DNA of 32,210 nucleotides. It comes from an uncultured Eubacteriales bacterium. GTDB taxonomy: Bacteria; Bacillota; Clostridia; TANB77; CAG-508. A program made the position numbers and the translations under genes. The DNA is taken from NCBI GenBank assembly GCA_949288095.1, contig CASEIX010000006.1, positions 1-32,210 on the forward strand. Reading direction: 5' to 3'. This document shows positions 25,065 through 31,380 of the stretch, piece after piece. Positions within the stretch are counted from its first letter, which is position 1. Each line of letters begins with the position of its first letter. The notes below the pieces were generated by a model that ran no database searches, was not told the origin of the DNA, and saw nothing but the letters and a program-made list of their open reading frames with translations.

Positions 25065-25880
25065 TCATTTGATTATCTTATACATTTTTCCGTTTGCTCC
25101 TATACCACTAACACCTTGTTTTCCATCTCTTAATTCATTTTCTATATCTTCAATCGTTATATATTTATATCTCTCTGTTACTGCTATTTTTTCAGCTACA
25201 ATTAGTGGATCTATAAAGTCTATTAAAATTCTTCCTGGAGAAGATGCAAAATTAGCTCCTGCACAAATTAATGCTTCAAAATAACTTTGACAAGCACCTG
25301 CAAATATAACTAATCTTTTATTGTTTTCTTTATCATATTTCCTTGCTTCTTTTACCGTTTCTATAAAATATTTTGAATTACGATAATTATATATATCATC
25401 ATATCTTGAATTTTTCTTTATCATTCCATCATGTCCTGTTATGACTAATATGTCTGGTTGATATATTTTTAAAAGATTATATACTACTTTTGGTTGTTTA
25501 TATTCTGGTATATTTTTTACAATGGCATTTAATCCTAATTTTTTATAATATCGATATGATTTCTCACTATATTTTTTATCACCATCTAAATGCAAAATTT
25601 TTCCTGTTATCGTATATTTATTTCTGTTTTCTTCTATTTTATCTAATTGCTTAATTTTGCCTTCTATTCTTTTTTGTATGTTATTTAAATCTTGATGTAT
25701 TCTTTCTTCACTTACTTTTTCTAAATCACTTAATTTGCTATCAGCTTCTACTCTTTCTATAATTCCAATCAAAATAGCAATCTGCCCTGCTTTTGTATCT
25801 ATTATATTTTTCACACGAAATAAAATGTCTTTATTATATGATTTTCTTCCTACAATATCACCAATTTTTACCTTTTCCAT
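25065..25880 (-). CDS. yabG: Sporulation-specific protease YabG
   Basis: Encodes 271 residues. It begins VKIGDIVGRKSYNKDILFRV. The peptidase part includes LHLDGDKKYSEKSYRYYKKL, VITGHDGMIKK with the probable catalytic histidine, and VIFAGACQSYFEALICAGAN with the probable catalytic cysteine, then FASSPGRILIDFIDP. YabG is a cysteine peptidase that processes spore coat proteins (and in C. difficile preproSleC and CspBA) in the mother cell. A sigma-K-like promoter is at 25911-25939. The spoIIID fragment lies just upstream on the same strand. Confidence 0.95.
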   Translation of the reverse strand: MEKVKIGDIVGRKSYNKDILFRVKNIIDTKAGQIAILIGIIERVEADSKLSDLEKVSEERIHQDLNNIQKRIEGKIKQLDKIEENRNKYTITGKILHLDGDKKYSEKSYRYYKKLGLNAIVKNIPEYKQPKVVYNLLKIYQPDILVITGHDGMIKKNSRYDDIYNYRNSKYFIETVKEARKYDKENNKRLVIFAGACQSYFEALICAGANFASSPGRILIDFIDPLIVAEKIAVTERYKYITIEDIENELRDGKQGVSGIGANGKMYKIIK

Positions 25881-25910
25881 ATGAATACCACCTTAAAAGT
25901 TAAGCTATTA

Positions 25911-25939
25911 TATTCTATGTCGATTTTTGTAAATTGGTG
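25911..25939 (-). promoter_or_regulatory. Sigma-K/sigma-E-type promoter of yabG
   Basis: On the minus strand CACC (25939-25936), a 16-nt spacer and CATAGAATA (25919-25911) match the mACm-N16-CATANNNTA pattern of late mother-cell promoters. yabG is sigma-K dependent in B. subtilis. Confidence 0.6.
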
Positions 25940-25993
25940 ATTTCTTATTTATTAATATCTGATATTTTATTCTAAGACTTTATTTGCCTTATT

Positions 25994-26152
25994 TTAAGCT
26001 TTATGCTCATGTAAATGACTATATTTTAATTTTGTCGCCATCCCTCCTCTTATATGTCTTTCTGCTTTATTTTCATCTAACACTTTTCGTACTTCATGTG
26101 CTAAACTTGGATTGATTTTTTTTAATCTTTCTGATACATCTTTGTGTACTGT
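25994..26152 (-). pseudogene. spoIIID: 3' fragment of spoIIID (mother-cell transcription regulator), split by the element
   Basis: The minus-strand frame from 26152 encodes 52 residues: TVHKDVSERLKKINPSLAHE, then VRKVLDENKAERHIRGG and MATKLKY, ending HLHEHKA. This follows B. subtilis SpoIIID from the recognition helix (VSKSTVHKD) to the C-terminal basic helix (RHLRGGEATKLKY). The first 35-40 residues, including the first half of the helix-turn-helix, are missing. Upstream, in another frame, is the end of a serine recombinase. SpoIIID activates or represses many sigma-E genes in the mother cell and is needed for sigK expression, so a permanent break should block sporulation. The other half should lie beyond the right edge. 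Confidence 0.88.
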
Positions 26153-27743
26153 TGTTACTTTTCGTAACGGTAAAACCATCCTTATTTTTATCATTAGTAA
26201 TATCTTCAAAATTAGTTATCACAGTAGGCTTTGTACCAATTTCATCCAATAATTTTAATCTTACTTCTACATTTCCTTCGTTATCGACTTCAATAACATC
26301 TATTATTGTTTTAAGCATTGCATTTGTAATTGTTTTATTATTCAAAATATCATCAACTGTACTTATTGTCTTTGTAAGTTCTTTTTCTAATACATCTTTT
26401 TCTTTTATTTCAGAAGTAATTAACTTTAATTCTCTTTCTAATCTTGCTATATCTTCATTTAATGGATTTGTGTATTGTTTTAGTTCCTGCATATTGATTA
26501 CTTCATTTTGGAACATCTCCATATATTTTTGTTTTTTAACTGTGGCTCTTTCTATTTCTTTAAGCAGACTTTCTTCACTTCTTTCATTATTTTCTCTTAA
26601 TGCAGTTATCTTTTCAAATTCTTTTTCAACTGCTTTCATAAAATTCTTTTTATTAGAAATTATACTTTTAAGATATTCTTTAATAGCATTTAAAAGTTCT
26701 TCTTCATCAATAACAGTTGTATTAGGACAATGGTTTACTCCCATTGAGTTTCTTCCACTACATACCCATCTTATATATTCTTTTCCATCTTCTGTGTATT
26801 TTCTTCTTATTCTTCTAAATGAATAACCACAATGTTTGCAATAGATAAGTGTACTAAATACATACTCTGTTTTTTCTCTTTTATTATTTAGTTTAAATTC
26901 ATTTGACCTTTGAGCTAAAATATCTTGTGCTCTATTAAATAATTCATCTGATATAATTCTCATTTCTGGTCTTTCTACAACTATCCATTCTTCTTCTGGT
27001 AAATCTTTTCTTGTTCCTGTTATAAAGTCAGTAATTTCTGATTTCTTATTTGTTACTCTACCTGTATATATTGGATTTTTAAGCGTTCTTACAATAGATG
27101 TTTGTACCCATTTTGACTTTGTTTTCTTAGTTCTTATTCCTCTATCATTTAATTCCCAAGCAATTTTAGTTGTTCCCATTCCTTTATATACATAGTTTTC
27201 AAATATTTCTTTTACAATTTTTGCTTCTTCTTCATTTATTTTTAATGTATATTTTTCATCTGGTATTTTGTCGTAACCAAAAACTAAATTAGGTACTCTC
27301 CCTTTTTTAGCAGTAATGTCTTTTCCAAATTTAACCCTTTTAGACATATTGGCACTTTCTTGTTGTGCCATTGCACCTAAAATAGTTAGTATAAATTCTG
27401 ATCCACCTTCCATAACTTCGCCATTGTTTAAGAAGTCTACTTGTATTCCATAAGATTTTAATTCTCTTATACTTTGTAATAAATCTACTGTATTTCTTGC
27501 AAAACGGCTTACATCTTTTACTACAACTCTTTCAAATTTTTTTGCTTTTGCATCTTGCATCATCTGTTGGAATTGCTTTCTGTGTTTTATTTGTTTTCCA
27601 GAAATTCCTTCATCTGCATATAGCTTGTACAACTCATATCCATTCTTTTTTGTGAATTCATTAAAAAACTCTATTTGCTTTTCAAGAGAGTCTATTTGTG
27701 CTTCCTTTTCGGTTGAAACTCTACAATATGCTGCAATTTTCAT
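26094..27743 (-). CDS. Large serine recombinase (skin/phage integrase type)
   Basis: Encodes 549 residues. The N-terminal resolvase domain has the nucleophile in YCRVSTEKEAQIDSL (Ser10), DEGISGK, and VVVKDVSRFARNTVDLL. Next is the recombinase domain (GKDITAKKGRVPNLVFGYDK, YKGMGTTKIAWELNDRGI). A zinc ribbon follows with CKHCGYSF and a later WVCSGRN...HCPN, then a long coiled coil. It catalyses site-specific integration and excision. The last 20 or so codons overlap the spoIIID fragment in another frame, so the natural tail of the protein is replaced or completed by host DNA at the att site. It is the first element gene next to the junction, as in phage and skin-type elements. Unlike tagO and sod it contains no in-frame CGG. 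Confidence 0.93.
   Translation of the reverse strand: MKIAAYCRVSTEKEAQIDSLEKQIEFFNEFTKKNGYELYKLYADEGISGKQIKHRKQFQQMMQDAKAKKFERVVVKDVSRFARNTVDLLQSIRELKSYGIQVDFLNNGEVMEGGSEFILTILGAMAQQESANMSKRVKFGKDITAKKGRVPNLVFGYDKIPDEKYTLKINEEEAKIVKEIFENYVYKGMGTTKIAWELNDRGIRTKKTKSKWVQTSIVRTLKNPIYTGRVTNKKSEITDFITGTRKDLPEEEWIVVERPEMRIISDELFNRAQDILAQRSNEFKLNNKREKTEYVFSTLIYCKHCGYSFRRIRRKYTEDGKEYIRWVCSGRNSMGVNHCPNTTVIDEEELLNAIKEYLKSIISNKKNFMKAVEKEFEKITALRENNERSEESLLKEIERATVKKQKYMEMFQNEVINMQELKQYTNPLNEDIARLERELKLITSEIKEKDVLEKELTKTISTVDDILNNKTITNAMLKTIIDVIEVDNEGNVEVRLKLLDEIGTKPTVITNFEDITNDKNKDGFTVTKSNNSTQRCIRKIKKNQSKFST
26150..26177. other. Probable attachment junction (att) between the element and spoIIID
   Basis: SpoIIID similarity ends at base 26152. 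Immediately beyond it lie two short palindromes, GTTAC-TTTTC-GTAAC (26154-26168) and GGT-AAA-ACC (26169-26177). The recombinase reading frame passes through this junction. Serine integrase genes commonly lie right next to one attachment site. The exact crossover bases cannot be set without the other junction or the empty site. Confidence 0.55.
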
Positions 27744-27837
27744 AACATCACTACTTTCTTTTTAGTTCACAGTTGTTTTTCTGTATCTTTATTTTCGTTC
27801 TGTTACATTTTAGCATATAAGTTATAAAAAAGCAAGG

Positions 27838-27948
27838 ACAAATCTAGCTTTTCTAGCCCCTCTTAATATTATAATTGTTGATATATGATATTAAGGTCTA
27901 GAAAAGCGTATAAGATTTGTCGCTCGAAAAATTGCATAGCAATTTTTC
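27838..27948. repeat. Long inverted repeat plus perfect hairpin upstream of the recombinase gene
   Basis: ACAAATCT, AGCTTTTCTAG and CTTAATAT (27838-27869) are answered in reverse by ATATTAAG, CTAGAAAAGC and AGATTTGT (27888-27920). A separate perfect 10-bp hairpin GAAAAATTGC/GCAATTTTTC follows at 27926-27948. These could be terminators, a recombinase control site or an origin-like structure. Confidence 0.65.
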
Positions 27949-27961
27949 TGTGCAATTATGT

Positions 27962-28002
27962 TTTTTTAATTATAGAAAATGAAATTTTCTATAATTAAAA
28001 AA
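27962..28002. repeat. Perfect 19-bp inverted repeat
   Basis: TTTTAATTATAGAAAAT and its exact complement, extended by T/A runs to 19 bp, flank the 3-nt centre GAA. It abuts the terminator of the 28042 gene. Confidence 0.75.
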
Positions 28003-28032
28003 TCTACTCCCTTTTTTGAGAATAGATTTTTC
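27995..28032 (-). terminator. Terminator of the 28288-28042 gene pair
   Basis: On the minus strand AAAAATCTA pairs with TAGATTTTT across TTCTCAAAAAAGGGAG, ending in a T run just after the stop of the 62-residue gene. Confidence 0.65.
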
Positions 28033-28041
28033 ACTTCACTT

Positions 28042-28230
28042 TTAATTTTTCTTATCTAACTCCCTAGCATTGATTTCATAATCCAAAACATCATCCAAGA
28101 ATTTTTGTATCATTGCTTCATCTGCTCCATCTATTGCTCCTACAATAATATCTTCATCACCAAATAATTCTTTTGCTTCTTTTTCAAATTTAGAAATATC
28201 ATATGGAAAGTTTCCTATTTTTCTAATCAT
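28042..28230 (-). CDS. Small acidic protein of unknown function in the element
   Basis: Encodes 62 residues, rich in Asp and Glu, predicted helical: MIRKIGNFPYDISKFEKEAK, then LFGDEDIIVGAIDGADEAM and FLDDVLDYEINARELDKKN. A good ribosome site (AGGAAAGGATG) precedes ATG 28230. It lies 57 nt downstream of the 28288 gene and shares its terminator, so the two form an operon. I do not recognise the family. A small acidic protein paired with a larger partner could be an immunity or antitoxin-like factor, but nothing in the sequence proves this. Confidence 0.7.
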   Translation of the reverse strand: MIRKIGNFPYDISKFEKEAKELFGDEDIIVGAIDGADEAMIQKFLDDVLDYEINARELDKKN

Positions 28231-28287
28231 TTAACATCCTTTCCTAATATTGTAATTATACTAATTACAATATTAATTTAAAATTTT

Positions 28288-29031
28288 TTAATCAATTTTT
28301 TTGTATTCTCCATTTGTTACTTGATATTTTCCTTCTCCCTTGTAATTATCAACAACAAAATCAATATCCTCTATTGAAAAATCTCTTTCTTCGGTAACGT
28401 CCTTTAAAAATATATAACCATCATCTTCAATAGCTTCATATATATGCCCTTCCTTTTTGAATTCTGCATTTATTTCTTGTTCTTTATCCCTTAAATTCTT
28501 TACCTTTTGACTTGCTAAATTTATTGCTTTTTCTTTTAAGTCATCTCTCACTTTTATAGTACCATTATCATTGTACTGAAAAATTATATCTTTATTTGCA
28601 AATTCACTTGGAATTATAGATTTTGGTATTGTTAGGTTTGTAATTTTCCCGTTTTCAAATTTATCTATATTATAAAATCCTCCATTATTAGAGCCGTTTG
28701 ACATGAATTGTTTTCTATATAAAGTATCTTCATTTTCTGCTATTTCTATAATACTATCATCTACTGCTTTGCTTAATTCATCATGATAAGTAATATCATT
28801 TCCCCATCTTGACAATCCTATTTTTGCTGATACATTATCTTCCATAAAATTTTGATATTTCCAATAATTATTATATTTGTTTTGATTAGTTAAGTTCATA
28901 ATGTTTCTATCATCACCTTTTTCAAGATAATCTTTCAACTCATTTATAAAATTACTTACAAAATCAGACAAAACTTTGCTTTGAAGCAAATCCTTTCCTA
29001 AATTTTTAATGCTAAAATCTCCTAAGTTCAT
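28288..29031 (-). CDS. Unknown 247-residue element protein
   Basis: Encodes a hydrophilic protein without signal peptide or membrane helix. It begins MNLGDFSIKNLGKDLLQSKV, then has NYWKYQNFMEDNVSAKIG and GLSRWGNDITYHDELSKAVD, a Gly/Asn stretch (SNGSNNGGFYNIDKF), and ends with charged beta-like segments (GKYQVTNGEYKKID). AGAGGTAA lies before the ATG 29031. I do not recognise it. It is the first gene of a pair with the small acidic 28042 protein, a layout seen for toxin-immunity or effector-chaperone pairs, though the function is unproven. Confidence 0.7.
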   Translation of the reverse strand: MNLGDFSIKNLGKDLLQSKVLSDFVSNFINELKDYLEKGDDRNIMNLTNQNKYNNYWKYQNFMEDNVSAKIGLSRWGNDITYHDELSKAVDDSIIEIAENEDTLYRKQFMSNGSNNGGFYNIDKFENGKITNLTIPKSIIPSEFANKDIIFQYNDNGTIKVRDDLKEKAINLASQKVKNLRDKEQEINAEFKKEGHIYEAIEDDGYIFLKDVTEERDFSIEDIDFVVDNYKGEGKYQVTNGEYKKID

Positions 29032-29200
29032 ATATATTAAATTACCTCTTTCTTTTTAAAATATTGTTTGGGAAAATTTAGAAATCAATATTAAGAAAAA
29101 ATTAATTGATTAAAAATTATATTTTTATCTTAACATAATTTACATTAATTTACAATACTTTTTTTGAAAATTTCAAATTTTTTATATGAACTTTTTTATT

Positions 29201-30766
29201 TTATTTTGTTGTAATATATTTTTGATTTTTACTTTTAGGTTTGTCTGGTATTGTTTGACTTATTTTATTTTCTTTTAAAAGTGGATTTATATATTTTTCT
29301 CTAAATCCTCTTGCATTTTTATATCCAAAATATTCTATTATTTCTTTTAAACTTTTAGGTTCAATGCAAAAATCCATAATAGCTTTTTCACTAACTTTAA
29401 TCACTACTTTTTGATTATCTTGTGTATTAACTTGTGCATTTTTATCTTTAACTTGTGCATTAACTTGTGCATTTTTATTTTTCATCAATTCTTCAGGGTA
29501 TAATTCTGGATATTCTCCATTATAAAAAGTTACAACAAAATCTTCTCTTTCATTTGTAAATATAGGCTCTGGCAAATTTGCTTCTTTCATTTTTTTCTGC
29601 ATAGTAAATATCCCTGTATGTCTATTTTCAATAATTCCACCTAATGTTTCTAATAATTTTACAATAGTTTCATTTCTAACTTCCATTGCTTTTCTAGTTT
29701 CTAATAATTCAATAGTGTTAGAGCCATATAAATTCCCAACATTTCTAAATTCTATTCTGTCTTTATAGACTGTTACAATACTATATGCTCCAGTTTTAAA
29801 TTGACTATAATCTCTATGAATTATCATATTTGAAATTGCCTCACGAAGTGCATCTAAAGGATATTGTGTTATATCTGTTCTAAGTCCTGTTTTGTCACTA
29901 ATTATAACTTTAACTTTCATATTTCTATTAAGAAAAGCGATTGTCTCTTCATACATTTCACTTATATTGCCTTCAATTCTTTTGTTATCATCAAATCTTT
30001 GTCCTTCATCTCCTAAGTCTGCAATTTCAAATCCAGGTATAACTATTGCTGCTACAAACCATTGTGGAAAGAATTTTTGTGGGTAAATTCCAAATACCAT
30101 TATTCCTGCAACAGTTGGAAAAATTTTATCTTCTACTTCTGTTAAAGCACCATATTGAAGCAAAATTTCTTCATCACTAAATTCTGCAAATTTAGGCTTG
30201 TCTGCTTTAGCATTTGCAATAAATTTATTTAGCAATTTTTCATCGAAGTCTTTTATGCTTGCTTTTAATACTGGTTTTAAATCATCTCTAACATTGTCTC
30301 TATATGATATACACTTATATATTTCATATTCAGACATATTGTCATCTCTGTCTCCTACTCTTATATATGAACCATTATGCAGTCCTTTTGGTTTGTAGTA
30401 ACATGGCTTATTTCTTTGAGCTAGTACATCAATTCTAACTGCTACAATTTTTTTATTATCTATATCTACTACACTTATTTCTGGTCTTATAATAGGCACA
30501 AACTCAGTACTACATAAATTTGTAATATGCTTCTGTAACTCATTTGCATCATAAACTCCTGTTGGTATAAAAGTTGTTTTATTCTTTATCTTTTTTTCTT
30601 CAACTCCAAATAGTATCACTCCACCCATAGTGTTTGCAAAACTTGATACAGTATCATAATATTTTTCTGGTTTACCTTGATTTGCTGTTTTTGCTTCAAT
30701 ACAAATAGTCTCTGTTTGTTTTTCATTTAACTCTTGAATCATTTCCAAAATGTCTTTTTTATCCAT
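29201..30766 (-). CDS. AlbA_2 (Schlafen-like) DNA-binding protein with HATPase_c_4-type domain
   Basis: Encodes 521 residues. The N-terminal AlbA_2/Schlafen AAA_4 domain reads ETICIEAKTANQGKPEKYYD, VSSFANTMGGVILFGVEE and YIRVGDRDDNMSEYEIY. The middle carries PLDALREAISNMIIHRDYSQ, IEFRNVGNLYG and TGIFTMQKKMKEANLPEP, typical of the so-called RecG-like or ATP-dependent transcriptional regulator proteins. A linker with repeated NAQVN units leads to a C-terminal winged-helix region (KSLKEIIEYFGYKNARGFRE). Such proteins are common on mobile elements and near defence genes; their role is unclear. An AGGAGTTA site precedes the ATG. Confidence 0.88.
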   Translation of the reverse strand: MDKKDILEMIQELNEKQTETICIEAKTANQGKPEKYYDTVSSFANTMGGVILFGVEEKKIKNKTTFIPTGVYDANELQKHITNLCSTEFVPIIRPEISVVDIDNKKIVAVRIDVLAQRNKPCYYKPKGLHNGSYIRVGDRDDNMSEYEIYKCISYRDNVRDDLKPVLKASIKDFDEKLLNKFIANAKADKPKFAEFSDEEILLQYGALTEVEDKIFPTVAGIMVFGIYPQKFFPQWFVAAIVIPGFEIADLGDEGQRFDDNKRIEGNISEMYEETIAFLNRNMKVKVIISDKTGLRTDITQYPLDALREAISNMIIHRDYSQFKTGAYSIVTVYKDRIEFRNVGNLYGSNTIELLETRKAMEVRNETIVKLLETLGGIIENRHTGIFTMQKKMKEANLPEPIFTNEREDFVVTFYNGEYPELYPEELMKNKNAQVNAQVKDKNAQVNTQDNQKVVIKVSEKAIMDFCIEPKSLKEIIEYFGYKNARGFREKYINPLLKENKISQTIPDKPKSKNQKYITTK

Positions 30767-30845
30767 TTACAAATAACTCCTCTTTAATTATTTTTTATAT
30801 AATATCATATTTTATTTATTTCTTCTATACTTACTATACATTTTC

Positions 30846-31016
30846 TTACAATTCTAATTCATTTTCTATTTCTTTGTGAGAATTTTGAAAATTATAGTCA
30901 AATTTTATCTTTTCATCGTTATCTGCTAAATTATATGCCAACACTCCAGCCATAGCTTGTACAATTTGTTCTTCAGTATTAGGATTGATAAATGTAATAT
31001 TCAAACCCTTTTTCAA
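30846..31016 (-). CDS. Small element protein of unknown function
   Basis: Encodes 56 residues if translation starts at TTG 31016, which has AAGGTGG 5 nt upstream; the frame is open back to 31040. The sequence KKGLNITFINPNTEEQIVQA, then MAGVLAYNLADN and an acidic tail, looks like the small accessory proteins that accompany recombinase or conjugation modules in Firmicutes. I cannot assign a function. It lies between the AlbA_2 gene and the structured segment at 31084-31195. Confidence 0.55.
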   Translation of the reverse strand: MKKGLNITFINPNTEEQIVQAMAGVLAYNLADNDEKIKFDYNFQNSHKEIENELEL

Positions 31017-31083
31017 AATTCCCACCTTCTTCCATTCCAATACTATTATTAAAAGTTTAAAAATATTACTTAAAATTTAAAAG

Positions 31084-31195
31084 CTACAAGTGGTATGTAA
31101 AATACCCATATGAGATTTGCCCTCATTCCACCTTTAGTGAACCGCCCCTTTACATCACGTTAGCCAGACGGATGTTTCATTATATGTACTTGTAG
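31084..31195. ncRNA. Candidate structured RNA inside the element
   Basis: A G+C-rich island in AT-rich DNA is closed by CTACAAGT/ACTTGTAG (31084-31091 with 31188-31195). Inside are ATGTAAA/TTTACAT (31095-31101 with 31149-31155) and ATGAG/CTCAT (31110-31126), plus a possible CATC/GATG helix. Either strand could be transcribed: on the minus strand it would be the leader of the 31016 gene, on the plus strand it would precede the promoter at 31197. I do not recognise a known class. Confidence 0.5.
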
Positions 31196-31196
31196 T

Positions 31197-31225
31197 TTGC
31201 TATTCAATTTTCAATGTGCTATACT
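31197..31225 (+). promoter_or_regulatory. Promoter of the plus-strand edge gene
   Basis: TTGCTA (31197-31202) and TATACT (31220-31225) have a 17-nt spacer. Transcription would give a 5' UTR of about 150 nt. Confidence 0.5.
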
Positions 31226-31228
31226 ATG

Positions 31229-31359
31229 ATAGAAAATAGTTATTTAAAATTGTTATTTTCTATTAGCTATTTTTATTATAAAAGCCTTAAAATGGCTTGT
31301 AAATAGATTTTTATAAGTCTATAGCTAAAATAAAATTCAAAATAGTTATAGTCTATTTT
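31229..31359 (+). promoter_or_regulatory. Hairpin-rich leader of the edge gene
   Basis: Successive stems are visible: ATAGAAAATA/TATTTTCTAT (31229-31238 with 31254-31263), TAGCTAT/ATAGCTA (31264-31270 with 31321-31327) enclosing AAGCC/GGCTT (31282-31298), and AAAATAG/CTATTTT (31339-31345 with 31353-31359). The ribosome site GGAGG follows at 31366. The order suggests a regulatory leader, but no known motif was recognised. Confidence 0.45.
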
Positions 31360-31380
31360 TAAAATGGAGGAAGTGCTGTA

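Noticed and set aside
27838..28032. CRISPR array
   Set aside because: The repeats are inverted and different from each other, with no regular direct repeats or spacers. No cas gene is present.
29400..29480. Direct repeats of TTGTGCATT within the AlbA_2 gene as a regulatory repeat
   Set aside because: They encode repeated NAQVN units in the linker of the protein, a common feature of this family.
31041..31380. Search for the missing 5' half of spoIIID at a right junction of the element
   Set aside because: No sequence resembling the SpoIIID N-terminus was found on the minus strand here or elsewhere in the window, so the element must extend past the right edge.
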